Assembly: GCA_027946555.1 (NCBI GenBank)
Contig: JAPEVC010000130.1
Span: 1-64,000 of the forward strand
DNA: 64,000 bases
DNA from: Gnomoniopsis sp. IMI 355080
Taxonomy: Eukaryota; Ascomycota; Sordariomycetes; Diaporthales; Gnomoniaceae
Reading direction: 5' to 3'
Shown: positions 1 through 12,235 of the stretch, one piece after another
How positions within the stretch are numbered: position 1 is the stretch's first letter
How the letters are laid out: each line of letters begins with the position of its first letter
Translations under genes and position numbers: made by a program
Notes under the pieces: model-generated
The model's input: the letters and a program-made list of their open reading frames with translations, nothing else
Told to the model about the DNA's origin: nothing
Databases searched by the model: none

Positions 1-393
1 TTTTGGGAGGAGGGGGGGGGGCGCTGGCTGCGTCTTGGGGAATTTGAAGGGAGATTGTTTGGGTGTGAGAGACGTCGTCTCTTGCCTTGTAGTATGATCA
101 AATACGTCTCGCAGTCGTACCAGCTGGGCTTTGGGAAACTGAGGTAATCGGCAATCAGATAGTCGGACTAATCTTTTCAATCGTTCGCGCGAGTGACCAC
201 GAGCAAAGATAATCGCGGAGTAATGAGAGACTGTAGTTGAAAATGGACCAGGAAAAATCAGACGGATTATAGTACAGGAAGAGGCAACGGAAAGAGCAGG
301 TTGTATAAATATGATTGAATGTATAAAAGTCATCCGCGATTATATCCTGGCAGCAAACGCCGATCCAATATACTTTTTCTTGTACTACCTGTC
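1..393. other. Window edge, no gene seen
   Basis: I see no supported coding segment here. It starts with a G-rich stretch holding a run of ten G at 12-21 and becomes AT-richer near 300-400. It may hold the 3' flank of the doubtful reading frame at 394-849. Confidence 0.4.
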
Positions 394-849
394 CTACAAA
401 GCCACCGCCCCTTCGGATGACTCCTTGCGAATAGATTCTCGCGGGACTCTATCGCAAAGGGCCAGCATACCCATCAATGCGGAAACTGACTGGTAGTCAA
501 TTGAAGGCTCCGTGGCGGCCAAAAAGTCAGCCAGCCTTGGGGCACCTTGTTGGTGCATGTCAAATAGGATTCCAGGGGAAGCCCAACCAATCCGACCACC
601 TGGAATGCGGACGAACTCGTTTGATCGAAACAAGGGGCCAACCAACATTGTGAATCTGGAAGTATAATTTAGAGTTTGGTGTGGGGATCTTGTTTGTCTT
701 GGCTGTTCCTGCGTGTGGGCCTCCTTCCTTTGGGATGGCCGTAGGTAGCTGTTGGCATCGCGAGGGGGGCAAAATTGGTACGCAGGCGGAGCAACTAATT
801 GCCACTCAATCTGGCAAGAAAAGGGCTTCGAAGCACGATGTTTCCACAT
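394..849 (-). CDS. Doubtful hypothetical reading frame, 151 aa
   Basis: An uninterrupted minus-strand frame of 151 codons lies downstream of the Zn2Cys6 gene. I recognise no domain, signal peptide or membrane segment. The C-terminal 85 residues (from about residue 68, FTMLVGPLF onward) read like natural protein, while the N-terminal part is rich in Arg, Gln and Pro and less convincing. A possible 3' splice site (TTCCAG) lies just upstream of the better half, so the true gene could have another 5' exon. It could equally be chance. No function is proposed. Confidence 0.2.
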   Translation of the reverse strand: MWKHRASKPFSCQIEWQLVAPPAYQFCPPRDANSYLRPSQRKEAHTQEQPRQTRSPHQTLNYTSRFTMLVGPLFRSNEFVRIPGGRIGWASPGILFDMHQQGAPRLADFLAATEPSIDYQSVSALMGMLALCDRVPRESIRKESSEGAVAL

Positions 850-1051
850 GATGACCAGCTACCAGGCTCAGGCTTGGCGTGTAAAGGTAGGAGATGGGTA
901 TGTTTTTATTTTCGTACTGTACAATCAGTCCACAAGCTAACCAGTGAGGTCCCTTGACTTCTGTATGTACCAAGTCCTCTCATTCTCAAACACCATTTTT
1001 GTGACACAACCGCCATAAATTCGAATCAGTCCACGGTTCATCAACTTGGTC

Positions 1052-3920
1052 TTATGTCTTCGAACTGCTTCCCGGTGTGTCGAACGAGTAACTGTCACCT
1101 GAGCCGGGCGATGGGTCACCTGCATGCGCCCCCGTTGGCTCATTCGTTCCAGAACCAAAGAACGTTTGGAACTGCCCGTCTGTGCCCCAAGTCGTGTTTT
1201 CGGTATAGTTCTGCAGAGCATCCTGCAAAGAAAGAACTTGTCAGCATAGAGCAAATTGAAAAGGATGTGACTGTTGCTGCAGATTATCCCCAGGATCAAC
1301 ACTCACCCAGTCGAAATTTTGTCCCATTTCCATCCCGTTGCTCATTTGATAGAACATACTCGAGAACGGTGACCCAGGATTTGCGTTCAAGTCTCCCGAA
1401 TAGTCAGGTGTCAACCCGGTCTTCTCAACCGCTGGCATCGAAAAGTCCAAGGGCGGGTATGCGGTGCCGCCGGGACTCTGCACCGCACCACCAAGGGCAG
1501 CCGCGGTATTAGGCGTCAGGCCCCCTGACGACATCATCTCAAGCGTCATGGCCGCCGAATGCTCGGGCTTCAACTGAGCACCACCCAGACCCGCAAACAG
1601 ATCGTCTCTCATTTGTACCGCACCGGGTTGCAATCCCACAGCCGGAGAGGACCCGCTGGGCGCGCCTCTGCTGGGGCTGTTGATCTTGTCGAGCATGATC
1701 TTAGATATGTTGTATGCCTTTACAGCCTCCATAGAGCTGTCCGCCAAGCCCTCCCAGATGTCTTTGGCCGCTTCTAATGATCGTATCATCTCGAGACGCT
1801 GCTCCGGCGTCCAAAAGTACATGGACTGGGAATCCTGGCGAGTGCCGGTGTGCTCTATCTGTGAATCATAATGAAGATCGAGCATCACTAACATCGCGGG
1901 GAGCAGAAACTCCTTGGTGGCTATCGAGCCAACGAACCATTTGATGGACCGCAAGCGGCCGTTAGGTTGGGATTCCCTGTGCAAAACTTGCAGGTGATTC
2001 AGCATTTCAAGTGAAGCTTCGATGGCAGAGCGGCGAGAGTGGGCGTAGCGTGGATTTTGGCGAGAGCGGGTGAGATATTTGCGGTGTAGGAGACACACTA
2101 TCTTGAGGTAGAGGATATCGACATTAAAACGAGCAACGATGAGTGTGAGCGGATCGTTTGAGCCTTCAAGACTCTGCATCTTCAGGTGGGGTGGGAGCTC
2201 TTCGCGTAATTCCCGGAGTCTCGCGTCAAATCGAAGTATTTCGTCGTATGAGACTTGCTTGCCGACGCGATTGTTGGTCTGTAGTATATTTCCAAGCTCC
2301 AAGCACATCTTCACCTTTGCAATCATATAGCTGACTGGCGTCGGCTCCGAGTCCGGTCGAGAGGGAGGCAACACTTTTGTGTCTATGCCGAATTCTTCGT
2401 CGAATATATTATTTGGTAGCTGGGTATCGCAGTCGTGGTCATAAATCATGCTCGGTAAAGAGACCTGATGAGAAAAAACAACATCAGACATCCTTAGGAG
2501 CGCCCATGTACGGCGTCTCATTTCCTGAAATTTCAGTCAGTCAACAGACTCTCATCATTTATGGGATCTTGGGACTCACAGCTTGAAATGGAGTGAGCGA
2601 TGGAAACCACTTGGCATCCCGATGGTATCCCATCCGGAAGGCCACCCGCGTAACGATTGAATTGATCAGATACAGCGACAAGTCCGCGTCCCATCGCGAG
2701 GAAAACTCTCCAAAAATGTAAAGGAGCATGGTCTCCACAGTGTACTCTCCGGGCTTTGTGTAGTCGGCAGCGATAAGGCATTGCACAGTTCGGAGTCTGT
2801 ACTCAGCTGCCATTTCGAGAGTGCGGCCCTTCCATTCCGGGGGCTCATCCCCAACCTTGTGATAACTCAACATTGCAAGACACAAGACAGAGTATAGCAT
2901 GCCTAACCACATCATAGGGGTTTTGGAAGGATCTTGCCAGTGTGCTCTCAACTGATTGTGGAATGTGGGCGCGTGGATAATGTTCACAGCATTGTCCATC
3001 GAGTTGAAATATCGGCCACAGAGCATGAGAACATGAGACTTGGGAGGCAGCTCCGCCCTCAACTCAACGTCTGTCGCAGGCTGTGCCCCCATCAGGAACG
3101 TGGGCCCTTCCCGAGCTGTCGCTGGCTTGCTCAAAAGTACCTTCTCGTAGCTCCTCTCCAGATCCTTCTTATGGTTTACGAAGTAGTTCTTGACTTCGGA
3201 AATGTCGGCCAGAATAGTATGCCAATGCTCTTGTCCGATATACATGGACTTTCCCCTGTCTGTGTCCACCTTGAGAACACCAAGCGAGTTGGCCAATCCA
3301 CCATCGATATCACTATCGTCGCCGTCGCCGTCGCCGTCGCCTTCCATCATCCCATCGTCTTCCATCCTGACCGATGACGAATTGGGTGTTTCCGATGAGG
3401 TTGTGGCTCCAGGCCCAGATTTGGAGCCGTTACTGCTCGCAGCGACGGCGGCGGCAGCGGCGGCATCTGAAGGGTCGATATTGGCACCTCCATGCATCAA
3501 AGATAAAACAAGGCCTTCCAACCGATCAATTCGATTTTGCATGTCATCTGGCGTGTTCGAAGTCTGTGGCTGCTGAATTCTCTTTCGATTCGAGGGAGTC
3601 GCATAGGAGCATGACTGAGTGTCGGAACCCTCCCGCTTGACGCAGTTGGTACACGGGTGGCTCCTGTCGCATTTCCTATCAATAAGTTGTCAGCTTGTGA
3701 ATTGGTCGTTCCTAGTTTGGCGTAGGCCGAAGGACTCATACAATCTGGCGAAATAAGAAAAGTCAGTATTAGCTCAGTCCGAATCATCCGTTAAGAGGTT
3801 CCCTCACTTTCTTGACCGGCATGGGTAGCAACTCAGAGGCACTCTATTCCGCTTGCGCACGACGCGGTGCTGGTCAGGAGAGCGCCCAGCTCCTGAGGAC
3901 GGGGTAGTGGAATCTGGCAT
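1052..3920 (-). CDS. Zn2Cys6 transcription factor with fungal-specific TF domain
   Basis: Probable nuclear DNA-binding regulator of 866 aa. Exons (minus strand): 3920-3808, 3744-3742, 3675-2580, 2524-1307, 1222-1052; the joined frame is exact. Zinc cluster at residues 31-61: C31-x2-C34-x6-C41-x5-C47-x2-C50-x10-C61, with the usual RSRKLKCDR core. The 3-nt second exon completes Lys38 and Leu39; without it the C34-C41 spacing would be one residue short. A linker with an acidic Gly-Asp repeat (GGCGAC repeats near 3314-3340) precedes the fungal_trans domain, whose middle carries the typical PFQAEMRRRTWALL segment across an exon junction. The C-terminus is Ser/Gly/Thr-rich. ATG at 3920 is the only in-frame start I found upstream of the zinc cluster. 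Target genes cannot be read from sequence; no neighbouring pathway suggests one. Confidence 0.9.
3742..3744 (-). other. 3-nt micro-exon (ATT) in the zinc cluster
   Basis: The upstream intron (3807-3745) starts GTGAGG, has a TACTGAC branch site and ends CGCCAG. The downstream intron (3741-3676) starts GTATGA, has GCTGAC and ends GATAG. The bases between them are ATT. Joined to AA before and G after, they give AAA TTG, that is Lys-Leu, restoring the invariant RKLKCD spacing. Direct joining of the flanking exons keeps the frame but yields RKKCD, one residue short. Confidence 0.8.
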
Positions 3921-6900
3921 CGTGGTGACCTCTTTGATGTCAGATTGGGTCAAGTCCAGGCAATGAGCTATAAGCGGTTTGACTCGTGATTTTTATTTGA
4001 GCATGTGGCGATTGGACGAAACCGGCGTCGGAAGTTGAATGAGATGGGCTGGACTTGGAAATTCGTAGAAGTGGACGATTTAGATATAAGAGCACATGAA
4101 GGTGAAGCCAGCCTTGAAAATCCGGTATGTCAGCCCACATGCTCTTCCAATTTAGCTTCACATGCGCTGCGAAGACCTATCGACGAGACAGCAGTGCTAC
4201 CTAGAAGAATGGCAAGCTACACATGAGTTGGAATGGACAGCGCGCAACTCACAGAGTGAAGATGACGAGACCTCGAGATGCGCCGCTCTCAGAGGGTCTT
4301 TTGAGGTCGCCAATTGTAAGAATCTGACTTGTCGCAGAATCGCAGAATGCGCTGATTGTTTATTGTCCTTGTCCTGAGGGCGGGTCGCGCAAAAGGCCCA
4401 GGTCGCAAACAGAGCAAAACGAAAAAACACACCAATGCATCAGTTGACGGTTCGCAAGTTTATTATGTATCTTTTGGCTGAACACATGCGGGGCGTCATC
4501 AATGGGCTGAATAGCGTTAGCCTGTCTCTGAGCTGCTGGGAGGATAAGCCATAGTGCTGAGGCTGTCACAGCAATGCAGGAGGGGGGGGGGGTTGTTGCA
4601 TCGGACTTAACGGACTTTTGAGAACGAGGACCCCCATAGCTGCCCAGGTATAATACGGTGTCATTGTGTATCTCAGCAGCGTCGACCAGGGGTGGCGAAA
4701 CGACGGGATGGTCAATAGGGGTTGGAATGCAAAGATAAGCAGGGTCTCATAGACACCTTGGATCCCATCTCCAGGGAGAACGGGGACAGTGAGAGCAGGC
4801 AACTGTGTAGTGACGAGTATCTGGCATTACTTGATGCCTATTATTACCTCCTCCTAGCTGCTGTAACCCGCAGTAAAAGTGCAGGATTCATTGCCGGCGA
4901 CCATTAGATGCGTCATGCTTGTACCTAGCATGCATGCACTCTAGCACTTCTCGCTCGCCATGTGAGTCATATTCCTGGACTACAAAGTACAATCTGTGAT
5001 GCAACATGCTGCTGACTTGAGAATAGCAGGCGACACGAAAAGACAGGGAAGTTCATCTGGTTTTCCCCGGCCTCGCAAAATGCGGAACAGTGTCACACAT
5101 AGCCCCAGGAAGAATCACATACAGTAACTAGGTCTCCAAGTAGTGAGGTCATCGTGGAACTGATGTAGAGTTATCAGAGCTATCATACATCAGCATGCTC
5201 CTCGCAAGAGGGATCACGGGCAGGGTCCGGCCGCGTGAGCCAACGCGCTCACGAGTCGCTCCGTACGTACCCACTGCCCCCCTAGCGGCATCTTCCGAGG
5301 GTCTACACCCGGCCCGCTTTGGACTCGGCAGCACCCGAATTCGTGACTCGGCTCCGGACGGCTCCGGCTCCGTCGACTTGGTAATAAGCTTCCGGGCTTA
5401 ATCAACTTGTCAGTGTCGAGTGACACGATTCCCGCGTCTCAGCACGCTGGAGGTGTACAATTGTAGCTTCCTCACAACTGCTTCTGGAGTCTGCTCATGC
5501 AAGTGCAAGTCCTGCACTGGAAAAGGGCGCGGGCCAGAGTAGACCGATCGAATCACTGGACGGGACCCAAGTTGATATCCTCGTTTCCCTGGGACCGTGA
5601 GAGCTGGACGATTTGCCTGTGGCATTGTTCACGAAGTCTCAATGTTGACAACTCTATGTAGGGTGTTTTAGGCAGGCAGGTCAAGAACGAGAGGTGTGTG
5701 GTTCCTTTTCCCTATCGAGACCGGTCGCATGATCCAGTTGATCTCACCAAACTGCGAAAGCTGTTCGAAAACTCTTGGGTAATACAAGACTGCTTCACGT
5801 GCCAATTTGTCGAGCGAGTGCTCCTACAAGGCCAGCACGTCATTGTAGGGGAGTAAAAGAGCCCGCCAGTCTAGGGGGTCTGGGTAGATATCATATGGCA
5901 AATTCATCAGTTCCTTTCTTTGGCTTCCCCCCTGGTCTGTGACTGGCATGTTTACGTGCCTCGAACAATTGTATTCTTCTAGCGCTCCACGTTTGCTGTC
6001 ATGCAAAAGCGCACTACCAGGCACCAGGCGTTCTTCTCCCGGAGCCCGGAGATGAACTGCGGCGTCTAAGTTCACGACGCGGCGCTAGACATCCACAAGT
6101 TATACCCAGGCTGGCTAGTCAGTTTGTGGCGCACAATCTGCGAGCTCCATTCAAAACACAACAGTCGAATCAAAAGGCTCATCAAGGTTGTGCACCCAAG
6201 CCCACCCACGCTCTTGGTACCGAGCAGACGGGGGGATCGTTGTTCCTACCCAGATCTTGTCGATCCCGCGGCCCGCGGCGTGTGAAAAGGGTTCCTGGAA
6301 GTTATGAGCCAGAACATCGGTTGTCAACGACTGCACTTGTCATCATCGTCATCCAAAGAAGCCTCTGGATTGGTGCGATGGTTTTCGATACATGTTCCGC
6401 CCGTGAGTTAGCGCTGGGATACTTGTCAGGCAACATTGTCCGCAATTGCAACCACACCTCTGTTGGGGCCGTCTGTTTCGGTTAAACCTTCAAAGTTCGG
6501 TTGACCAGCCGGGGCAACGAGGAAAATTGTTGCTCAATTAGATTAAGGATGCTTTTTCGGGAGCCGAGGTGCCAACAAATACTAAACCAAAATACCCTGT
6601 CTGGCTCGCTTATGAGGTGGATCCGATGTCGACTGCTTGTGTCTCCTCTTCTTATACTCTACTCAGCCTCATGAGAATGTTTTTTTTTTTTGAAAAGAAA
6701 TTGATAGTCATCCTCTTGGCTTCGACGTCTTGGGCTAACTCATTTGAAAGACCCTGGGCCGGTGACATTCTTTGACCACTTGATCTGGGCGCAGAAAGCG
6801 CCAATATCCTTCGGCGCAACACAAAACGCCTTTCTCGGCTGCGAGGTGTCAGGCTTTGTTAAGGACTAGCCTTCCGGACTAAAAGGCTAGGATCACGTCG

Positions 6901-6921
6901 TCCCTAAAACCAGCAAAAGCA
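3921..6921. other. Gene-poor 3 kb region
   Basis: Upstream flank of the Zn2Cys6 gene plus a long non-coding stretch. Short frames occur on both strands but none shows a domain, composition or splice structure that convinces me. It holds an 11-G tract at 4582-4592 and a T11 run near 6680. No transposon ends or long repeats were recognised. Confidence 0.45.
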
Positions 6922-7426
6922 ATGAATGAACGACAAGGACATGCTCTGGATCGCCCACAGAGCGAGGCAGGCAAGAGGCCATGGCTCTCACGCTTCAAGG
7001 ACTGGTTCGCTGTGACTGAGCCGTCGACACAAGCGCTCAGAAAACACAAGAAAAGCGTATACGCGAATTCAGGGATCACCCGCAACGATCCCGAGATCAG
7101 AGCAAAACTACAGTGAGTTTCTTTGGTTGATGATCGACACTGCCTATTCGTTCTCCGCGATAGCCGTCTAGGTGTGCTTATGGCTGATCTCGCTCTCAAG
7201 CCTTCCTGCGGCCGACATACCAGACGATGCCATCAGGCCAGCTTCAGGACCAGATCCCGACGAGCTGGCTCGAAAACGTGCCCAAGAGAGACGCTTGAAG
7301 CAACAATCACGTTCTGACATCTCGGGATCATCGAGCGCGTGGAGTCAAAATTCGCAGTCAGTAAGCTCGTCGGTTACGAGCTCAAGGCAAGGCCCGGGAC
7401 CTCGCTCGCCGTTTTATCCAGGTTGA
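6922..7426 (+). CDS. Small hypothetical protein, two exons
   Basis: Predicted 138 aa protein from exons 6922-7112 and 7201-7426; the 88-nt intron has donor GTGAGT and acceptor CTCAAG, and the joined frame is exact. The N-terminal half is basic and aromatic (KRPWLSRFKDWFAV, residues 18-31) and leads to a Pro/Asp segment (PDPDELARKRAQERR) predicted helical and charged. The C-terminal third is Ser/Gln-rich and looks disordered. There is no signal peptide or membrane span. I have a feeling of similarity to short uncharacterised proteins of other Sordariomycetes but cannot name a family. It is isolated between gene-poor stretches. Confidence 0.5.
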
Positions 7427-8837
7427 TATGCCTGCTGGCTATTTCCTTTACCAACCTATTGGTCGCTCGAACTGCAACGACCGGCACCATGGAGATATAC
7501 AGACAAAGCCGCACTTTTGCACGGAGGCAAGGTGTAGAAATGCCGGTTGAGCCTGCAGCATACCAAGGCTCGTTTGGTGTCTGTTTCCGCAGGTTACCAC
7601 TGTATTATTCGCCGCCGAATCATCCTGCAAACAGCAGCGACTGGAATAGAGACTGCATGTCGCTTGGGACCGGTGCATCTCCATTGTTGCCTTGAAACGT
7701 CTCGTTACGGTTCCTGCACCCTCGTTGCTGCATCACCTTCAACATACGGTTGTCCAAATGCAGACCTAATATCAGCACGGAGCCCAAAGGAATGTCGAAG
7801 ATCGATGTGTCCTTGTCCTACGGATGGGAGTCAAAACTTGTCCACATTGGCGGGGACGGGGACTCTTCAGACCATCGGAGAGATCATCACAGACGTGACT
7901 CACTCAGTAGCGCTTATTGCCCAGGGGCAAGTTGGCCGATATACTGTAGGAAGCTGTCCCAAAGAAAGAAGAGGTCCCGGCCGACGGATGCGGATATCGC
8001 CATCATGCGTCTGACTAGCGCACTCTTTCCCGCATCCTCTACCACAACCGGCCCCCATCGGTAGAGCACTTAAGGCGAACGATGCTCTGATGCGGGGACT
8101 ACAACGAAGGGCTGTTCGGGAAGTGTTTTAGATGAGGCTTGAGTATGTTGAGCGTCTTACGGGTCGCAGACAGCACAGAACCAAGCCGGCCAAAGTCTTT
8201 ACTGTGATAATGAGCTAAGCCAAGAGAAGACAGTCCAGTTTCCACTGCGGGAGGGTGTTTACCAAGCTGGCAGGCTGGTAAAGCTTCCAGTCCCTCTTTG
8301 ACGGTGGGGCAATCCTTATCTCTGGAAACCATTGAGTTAGAGTAGGCTCAGCGTGGAGGGCCATAGAAGATCAAAGCTTATCAAACTGCATCTCGTTGCA
8401 GAACCTGGAGGTACTCGACGATGTCAAACATTGAAAGGAATTATACAGTCCACTCAGTGCAAAAAATAAGATACTCTCACCGGCTCGATGGTTCAGCCAA
8501 GTTTTGAAAATCGCTTAGCCCTGTTGTTCTAGTTGCAGAAACAAGCGCACTATGTTGGCGATCTAGATCCCGTAGCTCACGAACGCCAGCGCGGAACATA
8601 CGTCATTATGAATGTCTTCAGTGGAACGGGTCGCCTAATACAAAGCCAACGCCCAGCCCGCTGTTTAACCAACACTTCTCTCAAGTTCAATTACGCAGTG
8701 AGAGGAGGCCATTTTGGGAACATCACTTGATCATTTGATATTCTCTGCCTCATTTTTAATTCGGACATCGCATGTGACTTGCCGACCGACATACAACAGC
8801 CGTCAAGTCAAGCCCAGATAAGCGATTTTCTACCAAT
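7427..8837. other. Intergenic stretch, no gene seen
   Basis: Overlapping frames at 7448-8064 on both strands are Ser/Arg/Pro-rich and show no domain or splice structure, so I regard them as chance. The last 300 bases are the promoter side of the DUF2417 gene. Confidence 0.4.
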
Positions 8838-10483
8838 ATGAAGCGCGTGTTTGGCGGAGGCCGGAGCGACGATGATGAAGGCCCCTCCGCGAGGCGTCCA
8901 GAGACCTACGACGACGATGAGGACCACGCCGCACCGGACGAGGCTACGCGATTGCTGCCAAATAGAATCGATAGTGATGTGCGTGCTGGGTACCTCAGCC
9001 CAGACGATCCCGCCGTGACGCCTTATAACCTTTGGACTGTCCGCTTTACCAGATATTTGTCTGTCTTCTTCACATTCGTGACACTCATTTGGTGGACGCT
9101 TCTCCTCATCTCAATCTTCATCACCCCCCCTGGGCTGTTGACGCGAGGCTCGGGCTTCTACGGCTTCAGCTATGCCACTGTGGCCCTCATAACTTTGATT
9201 GTGCTGCTACTCTTTTTTTCAGCGCCCTCCAAGGCCGCGAGGATCCTTGCCGCTATCATGGCGGTATTTCTGCTAGCCGACGTGATCATAGTCGTTGCGG
9301 TCCCCAAAATCCGTCATGAAGAGGCCTGGACGGGCATCGCCAGCGTCGTCTGGGCGTTATTCATATCTGTCTGGACCCTAATTGCAGATAGAACAGTGAA
9401 ATGGGGCAAGGCCGAGGAAGAGGAGCGTCTTACGGGCCGCCAAGAGGAACGGCGTACGCTGCTGGAATGGGTTGAGGTGCTGCTGTCAACGATTTTCTTG
9501 ACTGTATTGGCCATCGTTGCGTTCCTAATGACGTGCACGCTGATCCAGCGGGCTCTGGATGCGCGAGTCACGCCACCTGGGACGCTGTACTGGGTCGACG
9601 GGGATAAATACCAGATCCATCTCTACTGCCATGGGAATACTACGGATGCAAAGGGGAAAACGCTGCCAACTGTGTTGTTCGAGGGCGGCGAGGACCCGGT
9701 GGAGTATGGCCTGTGGCGGTTCGCGGAAAATGCGGTTGCCAATGGGAGCTTCAGCAGGTACTGCTTCGCTGATCGGCCTGGAATGGCATGGGTGAGTTGC
9801 CCGGGTACAGACACAGTCAAACAAAGCTGACAATAACGCAGAGCGATACGGCACCATCACCATTCTCTGCCAGCCAGGCTACCGAGGCTCTAAGCGAGGC
9901 TCTTGCTCGCGCTGGAGAGGAAGGACCCTGGATCCTCGCCAGCGCAGGCATCGGGTCGATCTACTCGAGGGTCTTCAGCTCGCGCCATGGAGACGCAGTC
10001 AAGGGATTGGTGATGATCGACCCGCTCCATGAAGACCTCCTCGGGAGAGTCGGCCGACCAGGCCGCGGCTTCATGCTGTGGCTGCGGGGCATCATCTCGC
10101 CGCTGGGCTTGGACAGGCTCCCCGCAGCGCTTTTCAAGGGCCGAGACAGCTTAGACCGGATCTGGGGCGTTGTGTCCTACCAGTCTGGACGCAATATCTT
10201 TGCGAAGCTGCAGGAAAGCCTTGTGGCAGACTCGCTGACAAAGCGAGACGTGACGTCGAGTCGGGCAATTCAGTCGCCTGATGTCCCCGTGGTTGTAATC
10301 AGCTCGGGCATTAAGATGAAGAAGGACAGCCAGTGGGAGGAGAAGCAGAGAGATCTTACGCAACTCACGGACAACCTGCACGATTGGGACGTGGTGCGCA
10401 AGGCACCTCACCAGGTTTGGAGGACGTTGGACGGCCGCGAGGTCATTGAGAGGAGGATCAAGCAGTTGGTACACGGGAAGTAG
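8838..10483 (+). CDS. DUF2417 integral membrane protein with alpha/beta-hydrolase-like C-terminus
   Basis: Predicted 531 aa protein; exons 8838-9791 and 9842-10483 around a 50-nt intron, joined at MAW|SDTAP. The N-terminus is acidic and Asp-rich. About five hydrophobic spans follow between residues 70 and 240 (for example VTLIWWTLLLISIF and VFLLADVIIVVAV). The C-terminal half resembles an alpha/beta-hydrolase fold: LFEGGEDP near residue 280 as oxyanion-side strand, and ILASAGIGSIYSRVF where the nucleophile elbow should lie. Aligned with the usual GHSxGG elbow, the nucleophile position is Ala353, so activity is doubtful. Fungal members are annotated as integral membrane proteins of unknown role. 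A pyrimidine-rich tract follows the stop codon. Confidence 0.85.
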
Positions 10484-12235
10484 TCAGCACGCTGGCTTTG
10501 CCTGAGATAACTACGGAGTGTTTCTGTTTTTTCTTCTTCTTCTTTCTTCTTTTTCTTTGTTCTTCTTGGCTTTTTTTTTTTGAGAAGAGTGGGGGCCTGT
10601 CTTGTTTGAGTTTCTTTGGTTCATGCCTTTGCGGATTATTTGCATTTACATTTGATACCTGGCCCTGGATCTTGTGGTTGCATATCGTTGATTGGGGGAA
10701 GAGAAACATGGAAGCAATTCTTGGCAGCCAATATGAATTTCTTTTTGCTAGGAGCCTACCTATAATATGGCCCTCTGTAATTACCTAGGCCAATGCAGAC
10801 TGCAATCAATTGTCAATGTTTACCCAGGTACCTACCTAGACAGTGGATAGTGGGGGTGGGGAGGTGGGATCTCATACTACTTTACACTTCCAAGGTTACG
10901 GCAAGCTATATTCTAAGCTTAGAACAACCTTGGAAAACTGCCTGGGTACCCGTTTGGGCTGTAAAGAAATTGGTGCAGTCGCGTGTAATAAAGCACAGGG
11001 ATCTTGGGAGTACAGCGGCGGCACCCCGGAGACGACCCCGAAATTGTGTCGATGCGCACTGCAACAAGAATGAAATGCTGCACACCTGTCGGCCTCTATT
11101 CTTTAGCCTCCAGCCTCCACCACATGCCGTTCCTCTTTTTCAATTGGTGTGCCTTCTCTCAGAGCACTCTTTTCGGCATTTCCAAGGTTGGTTGGTGTTG
11201 GAATTGGATCAATGCCCAATGCTTTTCGACTTACCGTGAGGTAGTACTGTACCCTCTTTTTTTTTTTTTCTCCAATTCTTTTCCCGCCAATTGGGGGGGG
11301 GGACCCTTTTTCCCTCTCTCTGATTTCATGTCAATCTTGACTCCTTTCCAATTCCAGCAGCCCGCTCGCCTGCCCCCAGGGACTCGATCCGAGTGGCACT
11401 CTGCTCCAGCTGGCGGCTGCTGCTGCTGCTGCTGCTGCTATCGTTGCTATTCTCCCGCCCGCACTGTTACCCGTTCTCCATACCTAACTCTCTCCTAGGT
11501 ACTACGCAGTATTCACGGTCAAGGTACTGAGCTGGCCCTGTAAATTACCATTCGCTACCACACCAGAGGCGGGGACTCGTCTCTCTTGTCTCATCAAGTC
11601 ACAACAACCGAATCCATTCTTTCTCGCGTCTACTTCCCGTTCTTGATTCCTCGATCCCTCGATCACCCCCGATTTGGGTCCTGCCAGTTGAATCTATTTA
11701 CTTATTCTACACCTTCCTTCTTACGCCCTATCAAACGCCCAAGCCGACAAAACCACTGGGCTGGCGCCAAGCACATCCACTCATCTGTTTCGACTTGCAA
11801 CTCCAGGCCTGAACCCTCGTTGTCGCTGCTGTTGCCGCGCCCCTTTCACTCACAGCCACCCCAGCAATGCGAGCAGCCGCCCCCAACTACCCCCCATAAC
11901 CCAAGATCCAAAGAACGCCCTGACAAACCTCCGAAGCCCACTTACGCGAGACGACCGACACAAGGGGCCCAGGGCGATTAAAAGAGTATCAATTCTACAC
12001 GACTGCGACTGTCACTGCGAACTGCCTTCCCGCTCTGTTCCCGACTCGACATTCATGCCCCCGACACGGTTGCTGCTGACCGGTCCGGACTGGGTCTTGT
12101 GAGCTGGCATTCCGATCTTGCGCCCTTGACGGCTCCCACGCCATTTCACCACCACCGAAACAGACAATACAGAAAGTATTGCGAGGCGCAGGAACGTGGT
12201 CTATCGGATAGGACAACAACCAAACCCGTCCCATC
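10484..12235. other. Intergenic region and likely long 5' leader of the LIM-RhoGAP gene
   Basis: It starts with a T/C-rich tract (10525-10580), contains a partial copy of the recurrent GGTACCTACCTAG motif at 10827-10839, a ten-G tract at 11293-11302 and a (GCT)8 repeat. From about 11340 it becomes C/T-rich with few purine runs, as in long fungal 5' leaders. Frames inside it (such as 11586-11981) are Pro/Ser/Thr-rich, consistent with non-coding pyrimidine-rich DNA or upstream ORFs. Confidence 0.5.
11416..11439 (+). repeat. (GCT)8 microsatellite
   Basis: Eight perfect GCT units in the presumed leader of the LIM-RhoGAP gene, about 800 bases before its start codon. Confidence 0.9.

Noticed and set aside
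11586..11981. 131-codon plus-strand frame upstream of the LIM-RhoGAP gene
   Set aside because: Pro/Ser/Arg-rich, in pyrimidine-rich leader-like DNA; could be an upstream ORF but nothing supports a protein.
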